Numbered from the stretch's first letter, positions 52,752 to 60,941 are shown. The stretch is 64,000 nucleotides of DNA from JACVRW01 sp963812915 (GCA_963812915.1 CAWEXB010000012.1:1-64000); one strand, 5' to 3'. The notes: a model not told the origin generated them from the sequence alone. A program made the numbers and translations.

Positions 52752-53672
52752 TCAGGCCACCGGCGCCAGGCCGATCACCTTGAGTCGGCGCTCAAGGCAC
52801 TTCATCGCGAAGGCGCGCGTCTCGTCCGGCGTGACGCCGCCGAACAGCTCGGTCTCGCCCTCGACGTACCACTGGGGGGTCAGTACGCCGTCCGCAGCGG
52901 GACCGCACTCGACCAGCGTTCGCTGGATCGCGTCACCGTACACCGGGTCCTTCTCCGCCATCTCGCGCAGGAAGCGGGCCCCGAAGGCCACGTGCCGGTG
53001 CTCGTCGCGCGCGATGTTGTTGAAGCCCTCGACGAAGCCGGGCAGCGTGCCCTGCTCCTCGTTGTACTCGATGATGAAGTGCTGGCCGGTCAGGGCGAGC
53101 ATCCCCTCGATGATCATGTGGTAGAGGGTGATCGCCTCCACCAGCGTCTCGAGGTCGTCGGGGTGTCGGGCGAGGCGGTCGACGCGGCTCGTCAGCATCT
53201 CGTCGAAGAGCACGTGGAACTGAGGATTGAGGTGCTCACTCGTCTCGGCGAGGCGGTCTTGAAGGTTGTTCGATTCGAGCACGCCGACCTCGTTGTAGAA
53301 GCGGTTGAAGAAGCGCACGTGGCGCGCCTCGTCGGCGATCTGCGTGCAGAGGAAGATGCGCATCTCCTCGCTGGGCGCGGCACGCATCATGGGACCCAGC
53401 TCCTCGGCCACCCGCTGCTCGCCGATGAAGAACGAGCTGAGCCCGTACATGCGCTGGAAGCGCTCCTCCGGCGGGATCCGCTCGTGCCAGTCGACCCGAT
53501 CCCGGGCGAAGTCGATGTCCTGGGTCGCCCACTGCTGGCGCTCCCATAGGTTGTAGAGCTGCTCGTAGCTGAGGAGGTTCACCTCGCCGCGGTCCGCGGA
53601 CTCGAGCAAAGCCGGATCGCTGGTGGCCTGGAAGTCCTCGCGCTCGGTCCGCTGGATGACGTGGTCGCTCAC
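52752..53672 (-). CDS. Ferritin-like diiron protein, ribonucleotide-reductase R2/R2lox type
   Basis: The start is a GTG at 53672 (VSDHVIQRTEREDFQATSDP), with AGAGGAG upstream, rather than the ATG at 53750. The 306 residues form the four-helix ferritin-like fold with metal ligands in GLSSFFIGEQRVAEELGPMM (first Glu), TQIADEARHVRFFNRFYNEV (E-x2-H), TLYHMIIEGMLALTGQHFII (Glu) and FNNIARDEHRHVAFGARFLR (E-x2-H). The pattern fits class I R2 small subunits or R2-like ligand-binding oxidases. The radical-bearing Tyr cannot be assigned. There is no R1 (nrdA/nrdE) gene near it, which favours an R2lox-like oxidase. Confidence 0.82.
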   Translation of the reverse strand: MSDHVIQRTEREDFQATSDPALLESADRGEVNLLSYEQLYNLWERQQWATQDIDFARDRVDWHERIPPEERFQRMYGLSSFFIGEQRVAEELGPMMRAAPSEEMRIFLCTQIADEARHVRFFNRFYNEVGVLESNNLQDRLAETSEHLNPQFHVLFDEMLTSRVDRLARHPDDLETLVEAITLYHMIIEGMLALTGQHFIIEYNEEQGTLPGFVEGFNNIARDEHRHVAFGARFLREMAEKDPVYGDAIQRTLVECGPAADGVLTPQWYVEGETELFGGVTPDETRAFAMKCLERRLKVIGLAPVA

Positions 53673-53762
53673 CGCAGCTCGCTCCTCTCGCGTCTGTGTA
53701 TTGGGAGGCGGGTAGCGGCCAGCGTAGCGGATGGCTGGCTGGCCAGCCAAGTCGGATCGACT

Positions 53763-54077
53763 CTAAGGAATGTCGCGCGGAATGTCCGGATCGGGCGCGG
53801 GCTCATCCGTGTGCACGCCGTGCTCCAGGTGTGGGGGCTCCGGGTCTGGGCCCTCGAACTCGTTGGGGGGCTCAGGCACCCGCGGCGGCGTCTCCGGTGC
53901 GTCCGGGTTGGCGCGGCGCCGGCGCAGGAGATCCCAGCATCGATCGAGCTCACCCCGGATCGCCTCGAGCCGGCGGTGACCCTCGTCGTCCAGCCGTCCC
54001 TGCTCCGAGGCGGACCACAGACGATGCTCCTCGCTCACGAGCGCGTCGATTCGGTCGAGGATCGGGTTCTCAGCCAC
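53763..54077 (-). CDS. DUF2630 family protein
   Basis: Start at a GTG at 54077 (VAENPILDRIDALVSEEHRL). The domain reads WSASEQGRLDDEGHRRLEAI, then RGELDRCWDLLRRRRANPDA, the full DUF2630 helix pair. It is followed by a Pro-rich acidic tail ending PAPDPDIPRDIP. The gene overlaps the stop of the DksA-like gene at 54070, so the two are translationally coupled. The function of DUF2630 is unknown. Confidence 0.75.
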   Translation of the reverse strand: MAENPILDRIDALVSEEHRLWSASEQGRLDDEGHRRLEAIRGELDRCWDLLRRRRANPDAPETPPRVPEPPNEFEGPDPEPPHLEHGVHTDEPAPDPDIPRDIP

Positions 54078-54411
54078 GATGCTCGTAGCGCTCCTGCTCC
54101 TGAGCGGTCCGCTCCGCCCAGGGAATCGCCTCCAGCCGCGCATCGGGGATCGGCTCGCCGCTTTCTATCGAGACCCCGTAGCGGCCCTCCTCGAGCCGCC
54201 GCTCGGCCCGCTTCACCGCCTCGAGCTCCTCGCGCAGCCGATCGGCCAGCCCCTCGTCGAGCTCGTCGTCGTAGAGGTCCGTGGCCTGGTCCGCCGGGTG
54301 CTGGTCGAGATTTGAAAGCTCGGTGTCGTCCGTTCGCGCCACGTCGGCGAGCGATCGCTCGATCCGCCGGCGCTGACTCGAAAGGAGCTCGCGTGCGCGT
54401 GCTTCGTCCAT
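54070..54411 (-). CDS. DksA/TraR-like protein lacking zinc cysteines
   Basis: A 113-residue protein with an N-terminal coiled coil (MDEARARELLSSQRRRIERS) and HPADQATDLYDDELDEGLAD, RLREELEAVKRAERRLEEGR. In DksA the following motif is YGxCxxCGxxIPxxRLEAxPxAxxCxxC. Here it is YGVSIESGEPIPDARLEAIP then WAERTAQEQ, so the four Cys positions are Ser, Ser, Thr or Arg, and Glu. The fold is kept without zinc. It could still contact RNA polymerase through the secondary channel, but that is an inference. Coupled to DUF2630. Confidence 0.78.
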   Translation of the reverse strand: MDEARARELLSSQRRRIERSLADVARTDDTELSNLDQHPADQATDLYDDELDEGLADRLREELEAVKRAERRLEEGRYGVSIESGEPIPDARLEAIPWAERTAQEQERYEHRG

Positions 54412-54460
54412 ATGTGAAGGGTTGCATTTCCGAGCCGGCCGCCCGCGGCCGATGCCGCCG

Positions 54461-55056
54461 TCACGGGCCGGGCTCGGCCGTGGCCTCGATGCGGACGCGG
54501 GTACCGGTTCCGACCGGCTTTCCGATGATGGCCTGGCCCGGGCGCAGGCCGTCGATCGTGGACGAGGTCGAGCCGAGCGCGCCGCTGATCCTCATGCTGA
54601 CCCTGCTCGTCTCGTTGACGAACAAGAGACCGTACTCCTGCCCGTCGGCCGAGCGGAGCTCCACCCTGATCGAGATGAACGCGGGCACGCGCACGACGCG
54701 CGGCGTGATCCTCCCGCCCTCTCCGGTGAACAACGCCAGGGTACGGGCCGGCTCCTCGTCGCCCGCGCCGCCTGGTTGGTCTTCGGGCGACGCGCCGGGC
54801 GCGGTCTGGGTCTCGTTCTCCGACTCGGTCTCGGTTCTCGCGACTCGGTCTCGGTCTCCGACTCGGTCTCGGTCTCCTCCGGAACGGTCTCCTCCGTCGT
54901 GGTGGTCTCCGTGGGAGCCGTGGAGGGCGAGGTCGCGGTCCTCTCGGCGCGCTCCTCGTCGTCGTCGCCGCAGGCACCGACGGCCAGCGCGAGAGCGAGC
55001 AGGCAGGCTCCGATCAGCGGGCTGTTCGGGAAGATACGGGCGAGGGCCATGGACAC
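54461..55056 (-). CDS. Lipoprotein with Thr/Glu-rich linker and C-terminal beta domain (frameshift)
   Basis: The N-terminus MALARIFPNSPLIGACLLAL with ALAVGACGDDDEER is a lipoprotein signal, lipidated at Cys in the GAC lipobox. A Thr/Ser/Glu-rich linker with repeated TET and SET units follows. Near 54800-54850 the frame changes and the C-terminal domain reads LFTGEGGRITPRVVRVPAFI, SIRVELRSADGQEYGLLFVN, ETSRVSMRISGALGSTSSTI and DGLRPGQAIIGKPVG. The C-terminal part has a beta-sandwich, cupredoxin-like pattern but lacks obvious copper ligands. It should be an anchored surface protein. Function unknown. Confidence 0.65.
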
Positions 55057-55110
55057 ACGGTAATCACCCGAGCGGTGGCAGACCGTCAGTCGCCGCGGCG
55101 GCGGGTCCTC

Positions 55111-55806
55111 CTAGACCGAGAAGGTCTCGCCCGGCTGAAGGATCTCAACGGTGGTCGACACACGGGCCTCGCCGCTCGTGCGCGACTCCACGTCCGACTT
55201 GAACGCCGGCGCGTCGGTCTCGATCAGCGGGAACGTGTCGTAGTGGCACGGGATGATCGTGCGAGCGGCGATCAGCTCGGCTGCGACCGCCGCGTCGTGG
55301 CGATCCATCGTGTAGTGGCCGCCGATGCACACCAGCGCGGCGTCGAGAGAGTCGCGCTCGCCCACCAGTCGCAGGTCCGAGAAGAGCGCGGTGTCGCCGA
55401 GGTGGTAGACGATCTTGCCGCCAAGGTTGATCACCAGGCCGGCGGGCGTGTTGACCGTGCCGCCGGGGGTTGTGGAGGTGTGCCAGGCGGGCACGAGGCG
55501 GACCCAGCCGCCGTCGAACTCGACGGTGCCGCCCAGATTGGGGTCCGTCGTGTTCTCGACTCCGTGTTGGCCCAGCTCAGCAGTGAGCTCGGCGATCGCT
55601 ACGCACGGGGCGCCGGTGCGCTTCGCGATGTCTACGACGTCGCCCCAGTGGTCGGGGTGGCCGTGGGTGAGGAAGATGTGCGTCGGCTCGACCTCGGAGG
55701 CCGCCGCGGCGGCCTTGGGGTTGCCGGTGAGAAAGGGGTCCACGAGCACGCGCGTGTCGCCTTCCGTCAGCTCGAAGCAGGCGTGGCCCAGGAAGCGGAT
55801 CTCCAC
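55111..55806 (-). CDS. UPF0173-type metallo-beta-lactamase-fold hydrolase
   Basis: A complete 231-residue MBL-fold protein: MEIRFLGHACFELTEGDTRV, VDPFLTGNPKAAAAASEVEP, the metal motif FLTHGHPDHWGDVVDIAKRT (HxHxDH form HGHPDH), VRLVPAWHTST, YHLGDTALFSDLRLVGERDS, and IIPCHYDTFPLIE with the last His. These match the UPF0173 hydrolases along their length. The substrate is unknown. The start at 55806 is 2 bases after the stop of the upstream gene at 55809, so they are coupled. Confidence 0.85.
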   Translation of the reverse strand: MEIRFLGHACFELTEGDTRVLVDPFLTGNPKAAAAASEVEPTHIFLTHGHPDHWGDVVDIAKRTGAPCVAIAELTAELGQHGVENTTDPNLGGTVEFDGGWVRLVPAWHTSTTPGGTVNTPAGLVINLGGKIVYHLGDTALFSDLRLVGERDSLDAALVCIGGHYTMDRHDAAVAAELIAARTIIPCHYDTFPLIETDAPAFKSDVESRTSGEARVSTTVEILQPGETFSV

Positions 55807-55808
55807 GG

Positions 55809-56135
55809 TCAGACTCCTCCGGATTCGGGTTCTCTGTCATCCAGTTCACGGGCGAGCTCCCAGCCCACCGCCACTCCGATCAGCATCCCCATGCGGGTCT
55901 CCTCGGCGAGGAGGGTGTCTATGCGGGACGCGCGCTCTCCCTCGTCGGGCTCGGCGGCGGCGGCGCGCACCTGCGAACTGTGGGCCTCCCCGAACCAGCC
56001 GCCCTCCTGTAGCGCGTGGGCCAGCACCCGCTGCAGCTGAGGGGCCAGGGCCGCGAGGCGCCGTTCGGCGCCGGAGAAGCGCTCCGGGTCGGACAGCGCG
56101 CGGACCGCGGCCTCCACCTGCTCGTCCGTGAACAT
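55809..56135 (-). CDS. Conserved hypothetical protein
   Basis: A 108-residue helical protein from 56135 (MFTDEQVEAAVRALSDPERF). It continues GAERRLAALAPQLQRVLAHA, LQEGGWFGEAHSSQVRAAAA and RIDTLLAEETRMGMLIGVAV, ending WELARELDDREPESGGV. It has the look of a small cytoplasmic regulator or adaptor, but no family is recognised. It is the first gene of a pair with the MBL hydrolase and follows the rhomboid gene on the same strand. Confidence 0.6.
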   Translation of the reverse strand: MFTDEQVEAAVRALSDPERFSGAERRLAALAPQLQRVLAHALQEGGWFGEAHSSQVRAAAAEPDEGERASRIDTLLAEETRMGMLIGVAVGWELARELDDREPESGGV

Positions 56136-56154
56136 CGGCGGGATCTTACGGCGC

Positions 56155-56937
56155 CTAGTACCGCGTCTTGCGCGTGAACAACGGCAGCGCCAAGCCGAGT
56201 AGCGCTCCGACCACCGCGCCACCGAGCGCGGCGGCGATGTTCGCCTCCTCGGTCGTCAGCGAGAGCCCTACCAGCACCGCCGCGATCACGTAGACCCCGA
56301 TCAGGTCGTTCTCGCGGTCCTCGCCGCGGCGTGCGGCCATGCGGTCGTCGACGAGCCAGGCACAGAGCAGCCCCAGCGCCGCGCCGTTGGCGCCGAAGAC
56401 CACATAGAGGGGGCGGTCGGCGAGCAGCGGCGGAACCTCGAGCACCACCGCCAGCGCGGCTCCGGCGGCGCCGGCCAGCACGAAGATCGCTATCACCGGG
56501 AGCGGCCCGAAGCGCCGCTCCAGCATCGTGCCGAAGATTCCCACCGCCACCAGCGCCACCAACGCGTAGCCGAGCTGGTCGGTGTGGAGGAAGGGAGTCG
56601 CGAAGAAGCGCCACACCTCGTCGTTGAACGGCACGGGCACCCACCCGAGGTCGATGCTCGGATCCGCGGCGTACACGAGGCTGGTCGCGATGCAGGCCAG
56701 GATCAACGCGAAGGTCGCATAGGGGCGGATGTCCGGCGCAATACCCGCAATCTCCTCGGCGCGCAGCCGTGGGAGCTTCGCCCGCCGCCGCCGCTTCGGC
56801 GGAGCGGCACCCCGACCGCGGTCGATCTTTGGCGCGCGCTTGCGTACCCGCTGCCCGCAATACGGGCACTCGGTCACGTACGGGCTGACTTCCGACCCGC
56901 AGTTCTTGCAAACGACGAACAGGTCCGGCTGCGACAC
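56155..56937 (-). CDS. Zinc-ribbon rhomboid-like membrane protein lacking the catalytic serine
   Basis: Start at a GTG at 56937. The N-terminal zinc ribbon has FVVCKNCGSEVSPYVTECPY with C (C-x2-C, twice), then a basic linker. Six hydrophobic segments follow, including ATFALILACIATSLVYAADP, RFFATPFLHTDQLGYALVAL (rhomboid-type loop), FGTMLERRFGPLPVIAIFVL and YVVFGANGAALGLLCAWLVD. Rhomboid proteases have GxSG in the last of these; here it is GANG, so the Ser is Asn. The later helix TEEANIAAALGGAVVGALLG lacks the catalytic His. It therefore looks like a pseudoprotease. 260 residues, complete. Confidence 0.75.
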   Translation of the reverse strand: MSQPDLFVVCKNCGSEVSPYVTECPYCGQRVRKRAPKIDRGRGAAPPKRRRRAKLPRLRAEEIAGIAPDIRPYATFALILACIATSLVYAADPSIDLGWVPVPFNDEVWRFFATPFLHTDQLGYALVALVAVGIFGTMLERRFGPLPVIAIFVLAGAAGAALAVVLEVPPLLADRPLYVVFGANGAALGLLCAWLVDDRMAARRGEDRENDLIGVYVIAAVLVGLSLTTEEANIAAALGGAVVGALLGLALPLFTRKTRY

Positions 56938-56966
56938 GGCTCTCTCAGGGTACTCGGCCGCGCACC

Positions 56967-58103
56967 CTACTCGCCTGGCGTCTCGGCCGGTTCGGGCACG
57001 GTAGCGTCGAGGATCTCCCGCACGACCTCCCTCAGGTCGTGATTGGCCTCGTAGACGACGAGCTGACGGGACGCTCCGTCGCCGTTCTCCAGAATCTCCT
57101 CGAGGCCCTCGAGCTCGGTGGCCGAGCCGAGCTCCTCGGCGTGGGGGCGCAGCCGCTTGATCAGGCGTCGCGCGAGGTCGACCACGGGCACCCGATCCGT
57201 CTTCGGAAGGTCCACGAGCTGCCCGTCGAGCCCGTGGCGCGCGGCCAGCCACTTGTTCTCGTCGAGCATCTCGTAGGGGTAGCGGGAGAGCCTCTTGCCG
57301 GCCTCGTAGTGCTCCGCCAGCTCCTTCACCATCGCCTGGATCAGAGCGGCGAGGGCGAGGGTGTGCTCCACGCGCGTCTGCGAGTCCATGACGCGAATCT
57401 CGACGGTCCCGAAGTTGGGGTGGGGACGCACGTCGTACCACAGATACGTGTAGTCGCCGATCGCCTTGGCCCTCACCATGAACTCGATCCGCTTGCGCCA
57501 GTCCTCGAAGTTGTCGTAGCGGGGCGGGATGCCGACCCGCGGAAAGGTCCTGAAGATCGGCGTTCGGGTGGAGTCGAGCCCGGTGGAGTCGCCGCGCCAG
57601 AACGGCGAGTTGGCGGAGAGCGAGAGCAGCAGGGGAAGGTGCACCCGCATGCCGTTGGTGACGTGGATCGCCTTGTTCGGGTCGTCGATCCCCACGTGCA
57701 CGTGGATGCCGAAGATGATCTCCTGCCGGGCGACGAACTGGAGGCCGGAGACGAGGTCGCGGTAACGAGGTCGCGCCACGATCCGCTGGTCCTCCCACAT
57801 CGCAAACGGGTGGGTTCCAGCCGATCCGATCGCGAGGCCGCGCTGCGCCGCCACCTGCTGGACCTGGCGCCGAAGCGCCCTCAGCTGAGCGCCGGCCTCG
57901 GCCGCGTTGGCGGTGGGAGTGGTGGCGATTTCGCACACCGACTCCATCAGCTCTGGCTTCACCTCCCCCTCCGTGGTGATCTCGCTCAGGTCGTCGAGCA
58001 GGCCCTCGATCGAATTTGAGAGATCGAGCGTCTCGTTGTCGACGATCATCAGCTCCTCCTCGATCCCGAGGGTGTAGGAGGGGCCCGTGAAGCGGTGCTC
58101 CAC
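56967..58103 (-). CDS. ybdK: YbdK-type carboxylate-amine ligase (glutamate-cysteine ligase family 2)
   Basis: The start is a GTG at 58103 (VEHRFTGPSYTLGIEEELMI), giving 378 residues, the family length. Features: TLGIEEELMIVDNETLDLSN (Mg/ATP Glu residues), ITTEGEVKPELMESVCEIAT, IFGIHVHVGIDDPNKAIHVT, LSANSPFWRGDSTGLDSTRT, FGTVEIRVMDSQTRVEHTLA and a C-terminal DLREVVREILDATVPEPA. These are the GCS2 blocks. The family has weak gamma-glutamyl ligase activity with an unknown physiological substrate. It faces the rhomboid gene 30 bases downstream. Confidence 0.88.
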   Translation of the reverse strand: MEHRFTGPSYTLGIEEELMIVDNETLDLSNSIEGLLDDLSEITTEGEVKPELMESVCEIATTPTANAAEAGAQLRALRRQVQQVAAQRGLAIGSAGTHPFAMWEDQRIVARPRYRDLVSGLQFVARQEIIFGIHVHVGIDDPNKAIHVTNGMRVHLPLLLSLSANSPFWRGDSTGLDSTRTPIFRTFPRVGIPPRYDNFEDWRKRIEFMVRAKAIGDYTYLWYDVRPHPNFGTVEIRVMDSQTRVEHTLALAALIQAMVKELAEHYEAGKRLSRYPYEMLDENKWLAARHGLDGQLVDLPKTDRVPVVDLARRLIKRLRPHAEELGSATELEGLEEILENGDGASRQLVVYEANHDLREVVREILDATVPEPAETPGE

Positions 58104-58172
58104 GTTCGGATCGTATCCGGGGGGTGGGCGCGAAAGGGGTATAAAGCACGTGCCCGCAGACAAGGAGATCGG

Positions 58173-59105
58173 ATGGCACTCGGCTACGACGGCAAGCTCT
58201 ACATCCTGGCGTTCGACCATCGCGGGTCGTTCCAGAAGAAGCTGTTCGGCATCCAGGGCGACCCCACGCCCGAGCAGACAGACATGATCGCGGACGCCAA
58301 GCACCTCATCTTCGAGGGCCTGCTCAAGGCATCCGAGGAGGGCGCCGAGCCCGGCGTCACCGGCTGCCTCGTGGACGAACAGTTCGGAGCTCCCAAGGGC
58401 ATTCCCGCCCAGGCGAAGGAGCGCGGGCTGATTCTCGCCATGCCGGTCGAGAAGTCCGGCCAGCACGAGTTCGACTTCGAGTACGGCGACGACTTCGGCG
58501 CCCACATCGAGGAGTTCGATCCCGAATTCTCGAAGGTGCTCGTGCGCTACAACCCGGATGGCGACGCGGAGATGAACTCGCGTCAGGCGGGGCGCCTCAA
58601 GCGCCTCGCCGACTGGCTCCACGAGCACGACCGAAAGTTCCTCTTCGAGCTCCTTGTGCCTCCGGAGGACGCGCAGCTCGAATCCGTGGGCGGCGACTCC
58701 GACCGCTACGACGCCGAGCTTCGTCCCGAGCTCATGCGTCGCACGATCGTCGAGCTCCAGGACGCCGGCGTGGAGGCGGACGTGTGGAAGATCGAGGGCA
58801 TCGACACGCAGGAGGACTGCGCGAGGATCGCCCAGACGTGCCGCAGCGACGGCCGCGACGGCGTGATCTGCGTCGTGCTCGGACGCGGCGCCGACGACGC
58901 GAAGGTCGAGCACTGGCTGCGGCAGGGGGCCCCGGTGGAGGGCTACGCCGGCTTCGCCATCGGCAGAACGATCTGGTGGGACGCGCTGAAGGGCTCCATC
59001 GACGGCGAGCTCGAGCGCGAGGACGCCGCCCGTCAGATCGCCGACAACTACCTTCGGTTCGTGCGCGTATACGGCGAGGCGGCGCGTGAGCCTGCGGCTG
59101 CGTAG
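58173..59105 (+). CDS. DUF2090 domain protein (myo-inositol-catabolism-type aldolase relative)
   Basis: The start at 58173 has AAGGAG upstream and gives MALGYDGKLYILAFDHRGSF. The 310 residues include the DUF2090 blocks QKKLFGIQGDPTPEQTDMIA, GCLVDEQFGAPKGIPAQAKE, PEFSKVLVRYNPDGDAEMNS, RKFLFELLVPPEDAQLESVG and EGYAGFAIGRTIWWDALKGS. DUF2090 forms the C-terminal half of some IolC-type enzymes and is an aldolase-like TIM barrel. FDHR and GxxIGR are like class I/II aldolases of 2-deoxy-5-keto-gluconate 6-phosphate. It stands alone, without iol genes, so the substrate is open. Complete. Confidence 0.8.
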   Translation: MALGYDGKLYILAFDHRGSFQKKLFGIQGDPTPEQTDMIADAKHLIFEGLLKASEEGAEPGVTGCLVDEQFGAPKGIPAQAKERGLILAMPVEKSGQHEFDFEYGDDFGAHIEEFDPEFSKVLVRYNPDGDAEMNSRQAGRLKRLADWLHEHDRKFLFELLVPPEDAQLESVGGDSDRYDAELRPELMRRTIVELQDAGVEADVWKIEGIDTQEDCARIAQTCRSDGRDGVICVVLGRGADDAKVEHWLRQGAPVEGYAGFAIGRTIWWDALKGSIDGELEREDAARQIADNYLRFVRVYGEAAREPAAA

Positions 59106-59148
59106 CCGCGTCCTGCTGCCGCATAACGCTGGTAGCCTTCCGCCGGCG

Positions 59149-59388
59149 ATGAGAATGCGGCAGTCGCTCGCGCAGTTCGAAGAGGCGTTTCGAGAGGAGG
59201 CCGCCCAGTCGATCGCGCTCCGCGAGCGGCTGCGCAAGCGCGCCGTTCAGCGGACGCGCTCCCGCCGCGTCGATCGGCGCCGCAAGCTGGGCAGGATGCG
59301 CTTCGCTCTCCTTGCCCTGTCGATCGTCGCGACGGCGGTGATCGTGACGATCGTCATGTTTCAGACGCTCGCAATGATCGCCGGCTAA
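59149..59388 (+). CDS. Small single-pass membrane protein
   Basis: Seventy-nine residues from 59149: MRMRQSLAQFEEAFREEAAQ, a very basic middle (RERLRKRAVQRTRSRRVDRR) and one C-terminal helix (FALLALSIVATAVIVTIVMF). The layout, basic cytoplasmic side followed by one helix, is of a type II anchor. I do not recognise a family. The csrA frame enters its DNA from the opposite strand. Confidence 0.55.
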   Translation: MRMRQSLAQFEEAFREEAAQSIALRERLRKRAVQRTRSRRVDRRRKLGRMRFALLALSIVATAVIVTIVMFQTLAMIAG

Positions 59389-59389
59389 A

Positions 59390-59577
59390 CCGGCCTGAAC
59401 CGACGCCCGGCGCTCAGCCCGCTGCTGCTCGACGTATACCTCCCTGCGTAGGATCGGAACGGCGCGCGGCGCCTCGATCCCGATTCTTACCTTGTCGCCC
59501 ATGATCGACAGCACCGAGACCTCGATCCCTTCGCCGATCATGATGCTCTGATTCGACTTGCGTGTGAGAACCAACAC
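59390..59577 (-). CDS. csrA: CsrA carbon storage/translation regulator (stop uncertain)
   Basis: Start at a GTG at 59577 (VLVLTRKSNQSIMIGEGIEV), then SVLSIMGDKVRIGIEAPRAV and PILRREVYVEQQRAERRAS. These 60 residues match CsrA along its length, including the RNA-binding strand LVLTRK and the last strand VRIGIEAPR-x-VPI-x-R-x-E. It binds GGA motifs in mRNA leaders and represses translation. The frame has no stop here and continues antisense to 58732. One base shift near 59400 would end it at a TAG just after SVQAG, so the end is given as approximate. Confidence 0.82.
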
Positions 59578-59642
59578 GCTGGCGCCTCCCCTGCCAAGGA
59601 CGGACTTGCCACCCACTAAAGCAGCCTTTCCCCATCGGTGCA

Positions 59643-60266
59643 ATGGGAATGGCTATTGGTAGTCTCCGGCGCCCGTTGGCACGGCGATCGCTGAAGCCCC
59701 AGCTGAACCAGATCCGGACCTGGGTCCGGCAGGGCCGCACCGACGCCTGGATCGCCCATCAGCTGGAGGTCTCGGTGGGTGACATCCGCGCGTTCAAGCG
59801 CGAGCACGATCTCGCTCCGGCGGACGCCGCCGGCGATGGCGACGGCGACGCTTTCGGCGCGGGCGCCGACGGCGGCGAAGAGCAGGACCTGCGGGCGGAG
59901 GACGACGCCCTCGTGGCCGCTGCGCTCGAGGCAGAGCTCCAGGCCGAGGAGGAAGAGGCCGAGGAGGAAGAGGCCGAGGAAGACGAGGATGAGGACGAGC
60001 AGGGCGAGGACAGGCCTCGCCGCCGCCGCCGGGGGCGCCGCGGCGGCCGCGGCCGGCGGCGCCGGCCGAAGGGGCTCGAGGGCACCTTCGACCACGGCGA
60101 GGAGGGCTACGGGCTCTGGCTAGACCCAGCCGTCCAGGACGATCCCGTGTACGCCGAGCATTGGGCCGGTCATCGACCCGTCACCGTGACGGTTGAGCCC
60201 GATCGGATCGTGATCAGCCGCGCCGGTGAAGAAGCCGACGGGAATGGCGACGAGGACGACGACTGA
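59643..60266 (+). CDS. Conserved protein with N-terminal HTH-like domain, acidic and basic blocks
   Basis: A 207-residue protein. Residues 5-60 have RPLARRSLKPQLNQIRTWVR and TDAWIAHQLEVSVGDIRAFK, an HTH-like fold resembling resolvase-type recognition helices. The middle is a Glu-rich acidic run (AEEEEAEEEEAEEDEDED) and a Gly/Arg-rich basic run (PRRRRRGRRGGRGRRRRPKG). The C-terminus VTVTVEPDRIVISR is beta-like. The charge blocks suggest nucleic-acid or condensate-type binding; the specific role is unknown. Divergent from csrA by 65 bases. Confidence 0.65.
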   Translation: MGMAIGSLRRPLARRSLKPQLNQIRTWVRQGRTDAWIAHQLEVSVGDIRAFKREHDLAPADAAGDGDGDAFGAGADGGEEQDLRAEDDALVAAALEAELQAEEEEAEEEEAEEDEDEDEQGEDRPRRRRRGRRGGRGRRRRPKGLEGTFDHGEEGYGLWLDPAVQDDPVYAEHWAGHRPVTVTVEPDRIVISRAGEEADGNGDEDDD

Positions 60267-60287
60267 CGAGCTTCCGTCGCCGGCCGG

Positions 60288-60614
60288 CTACGGGCGTTCG
60301 TGTCTTTCGCGGGCCACGCCGCCCGCGTAGTTCCTGGACTCACGGGCGTAGCGGTTGAACGCCGCGTCCACCACGGCCACGGCGTCGGTGCCCGCCCGGT
60401 GGCGCCGCGCAAGCTCGATCGCCCAGTCCGTTCCCTCAGCGTAGAAGTCGGCCAGCTCGTCCAGCACGAAGCTCGAGCCGAGGCGGCGGCGGAGCTCCTC
60501 GACGACCGCGTCGGTGGCACCGTGTAGGTCCGCCCGGGCGGGCTCGGGCGTCGCGGCGACACGACGCTCTCCCTCCCGCCACTGGTAGAGGGCGTTCTCG
60601 ACGGCGTAGGCCAT
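60288..60614 (-). CDS. Conserved hypothetical protein
   Basis: A 108-residue helical protein: MAYAVENALYQWREGERRVA, DLHGATDAVVEELRRRLGSS, FVLDELADFYAEGTDWAIEL and RHRAGTDAVAVVDAAFNRYA. No membrane segment. No family is recognised. It follows ftsB in the eno-side gene set and is probably in the same transcript, with 33 bases between them. Confidence 0.6.
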   Translation of the reverse strand: MAYAVENALYQWREGERRVAATPEPARADLHGATDAVVEELRRRLGSSFVLDELADFYAEGTDWAIELARRHRAGTDAVAVVDAAFNRYARESRNYAGGVARERHERP

Positions 60615-60647
60615 GAGCCCCGAGAGGCTAGCGGCCGCGGCGGCTCG

Positions 60648-60941
60648 TCAGGGCAGATTTTCGATGACGTACGCGCGTTCGCCCTGGCGCACCATGCCGA
60701 GCCGTCGCGCCTCGCGCTCGAGGGCGCCGGGATCGCGCAGCGCGCGCACCTTGCGCTTCAGCTCCTTGTTCTCGTCGGCCAGCTCGCCCAGCTCGTCCTG
60801 CTGGGCGCCGGCGGTGCGCGACTGCTGGATCCAGTGCTTCGCGGGGGAGATATAGAGCAGCAGGATCACCACGAGCGTGGTGAGAAGCGCGCAGCGCCCG
60901 ACGCGGTCCCAGCGGATCCCTGAGCGGCGACGGCGGGGCAT
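60648..60941 (-). CDS. ftsB: FtsB/DivIC-type cell division protein
   Basis: Ninety-seven residues: basic N-terminus MPRRRRSGIRWDRVGRC, one helix LTTLVVILLLYISPAKHWIQ, then a coiled coil (QQDELGELADENKELKRKVR) and the C-terminal RDPGALEREARRLGMVRQGE with RAYVIENLP. This is the DivIC/FtsB septum-formation fold; ARxxLGMVxxGE-x-xY is its signature end. It would join FtsL and FtsQ at the divisome. Its place directly after eno is the common order in actinobacteria. Confidence 0.9.
   Translation of the reverse strand: MPRRRRSGIRWDRVGRCALLTTLVVILLLYISPAKHWIQQSRTAGAQQDELGELADENKELKRKVRALRDPGALEREARRLGMVRQGERAYVIENLP

Noticed and set aside
57039..58019. Plus-strand frame of 326 codons opposite ybdK
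   Set aside because: Antisense shadow of a well-supported ligase.
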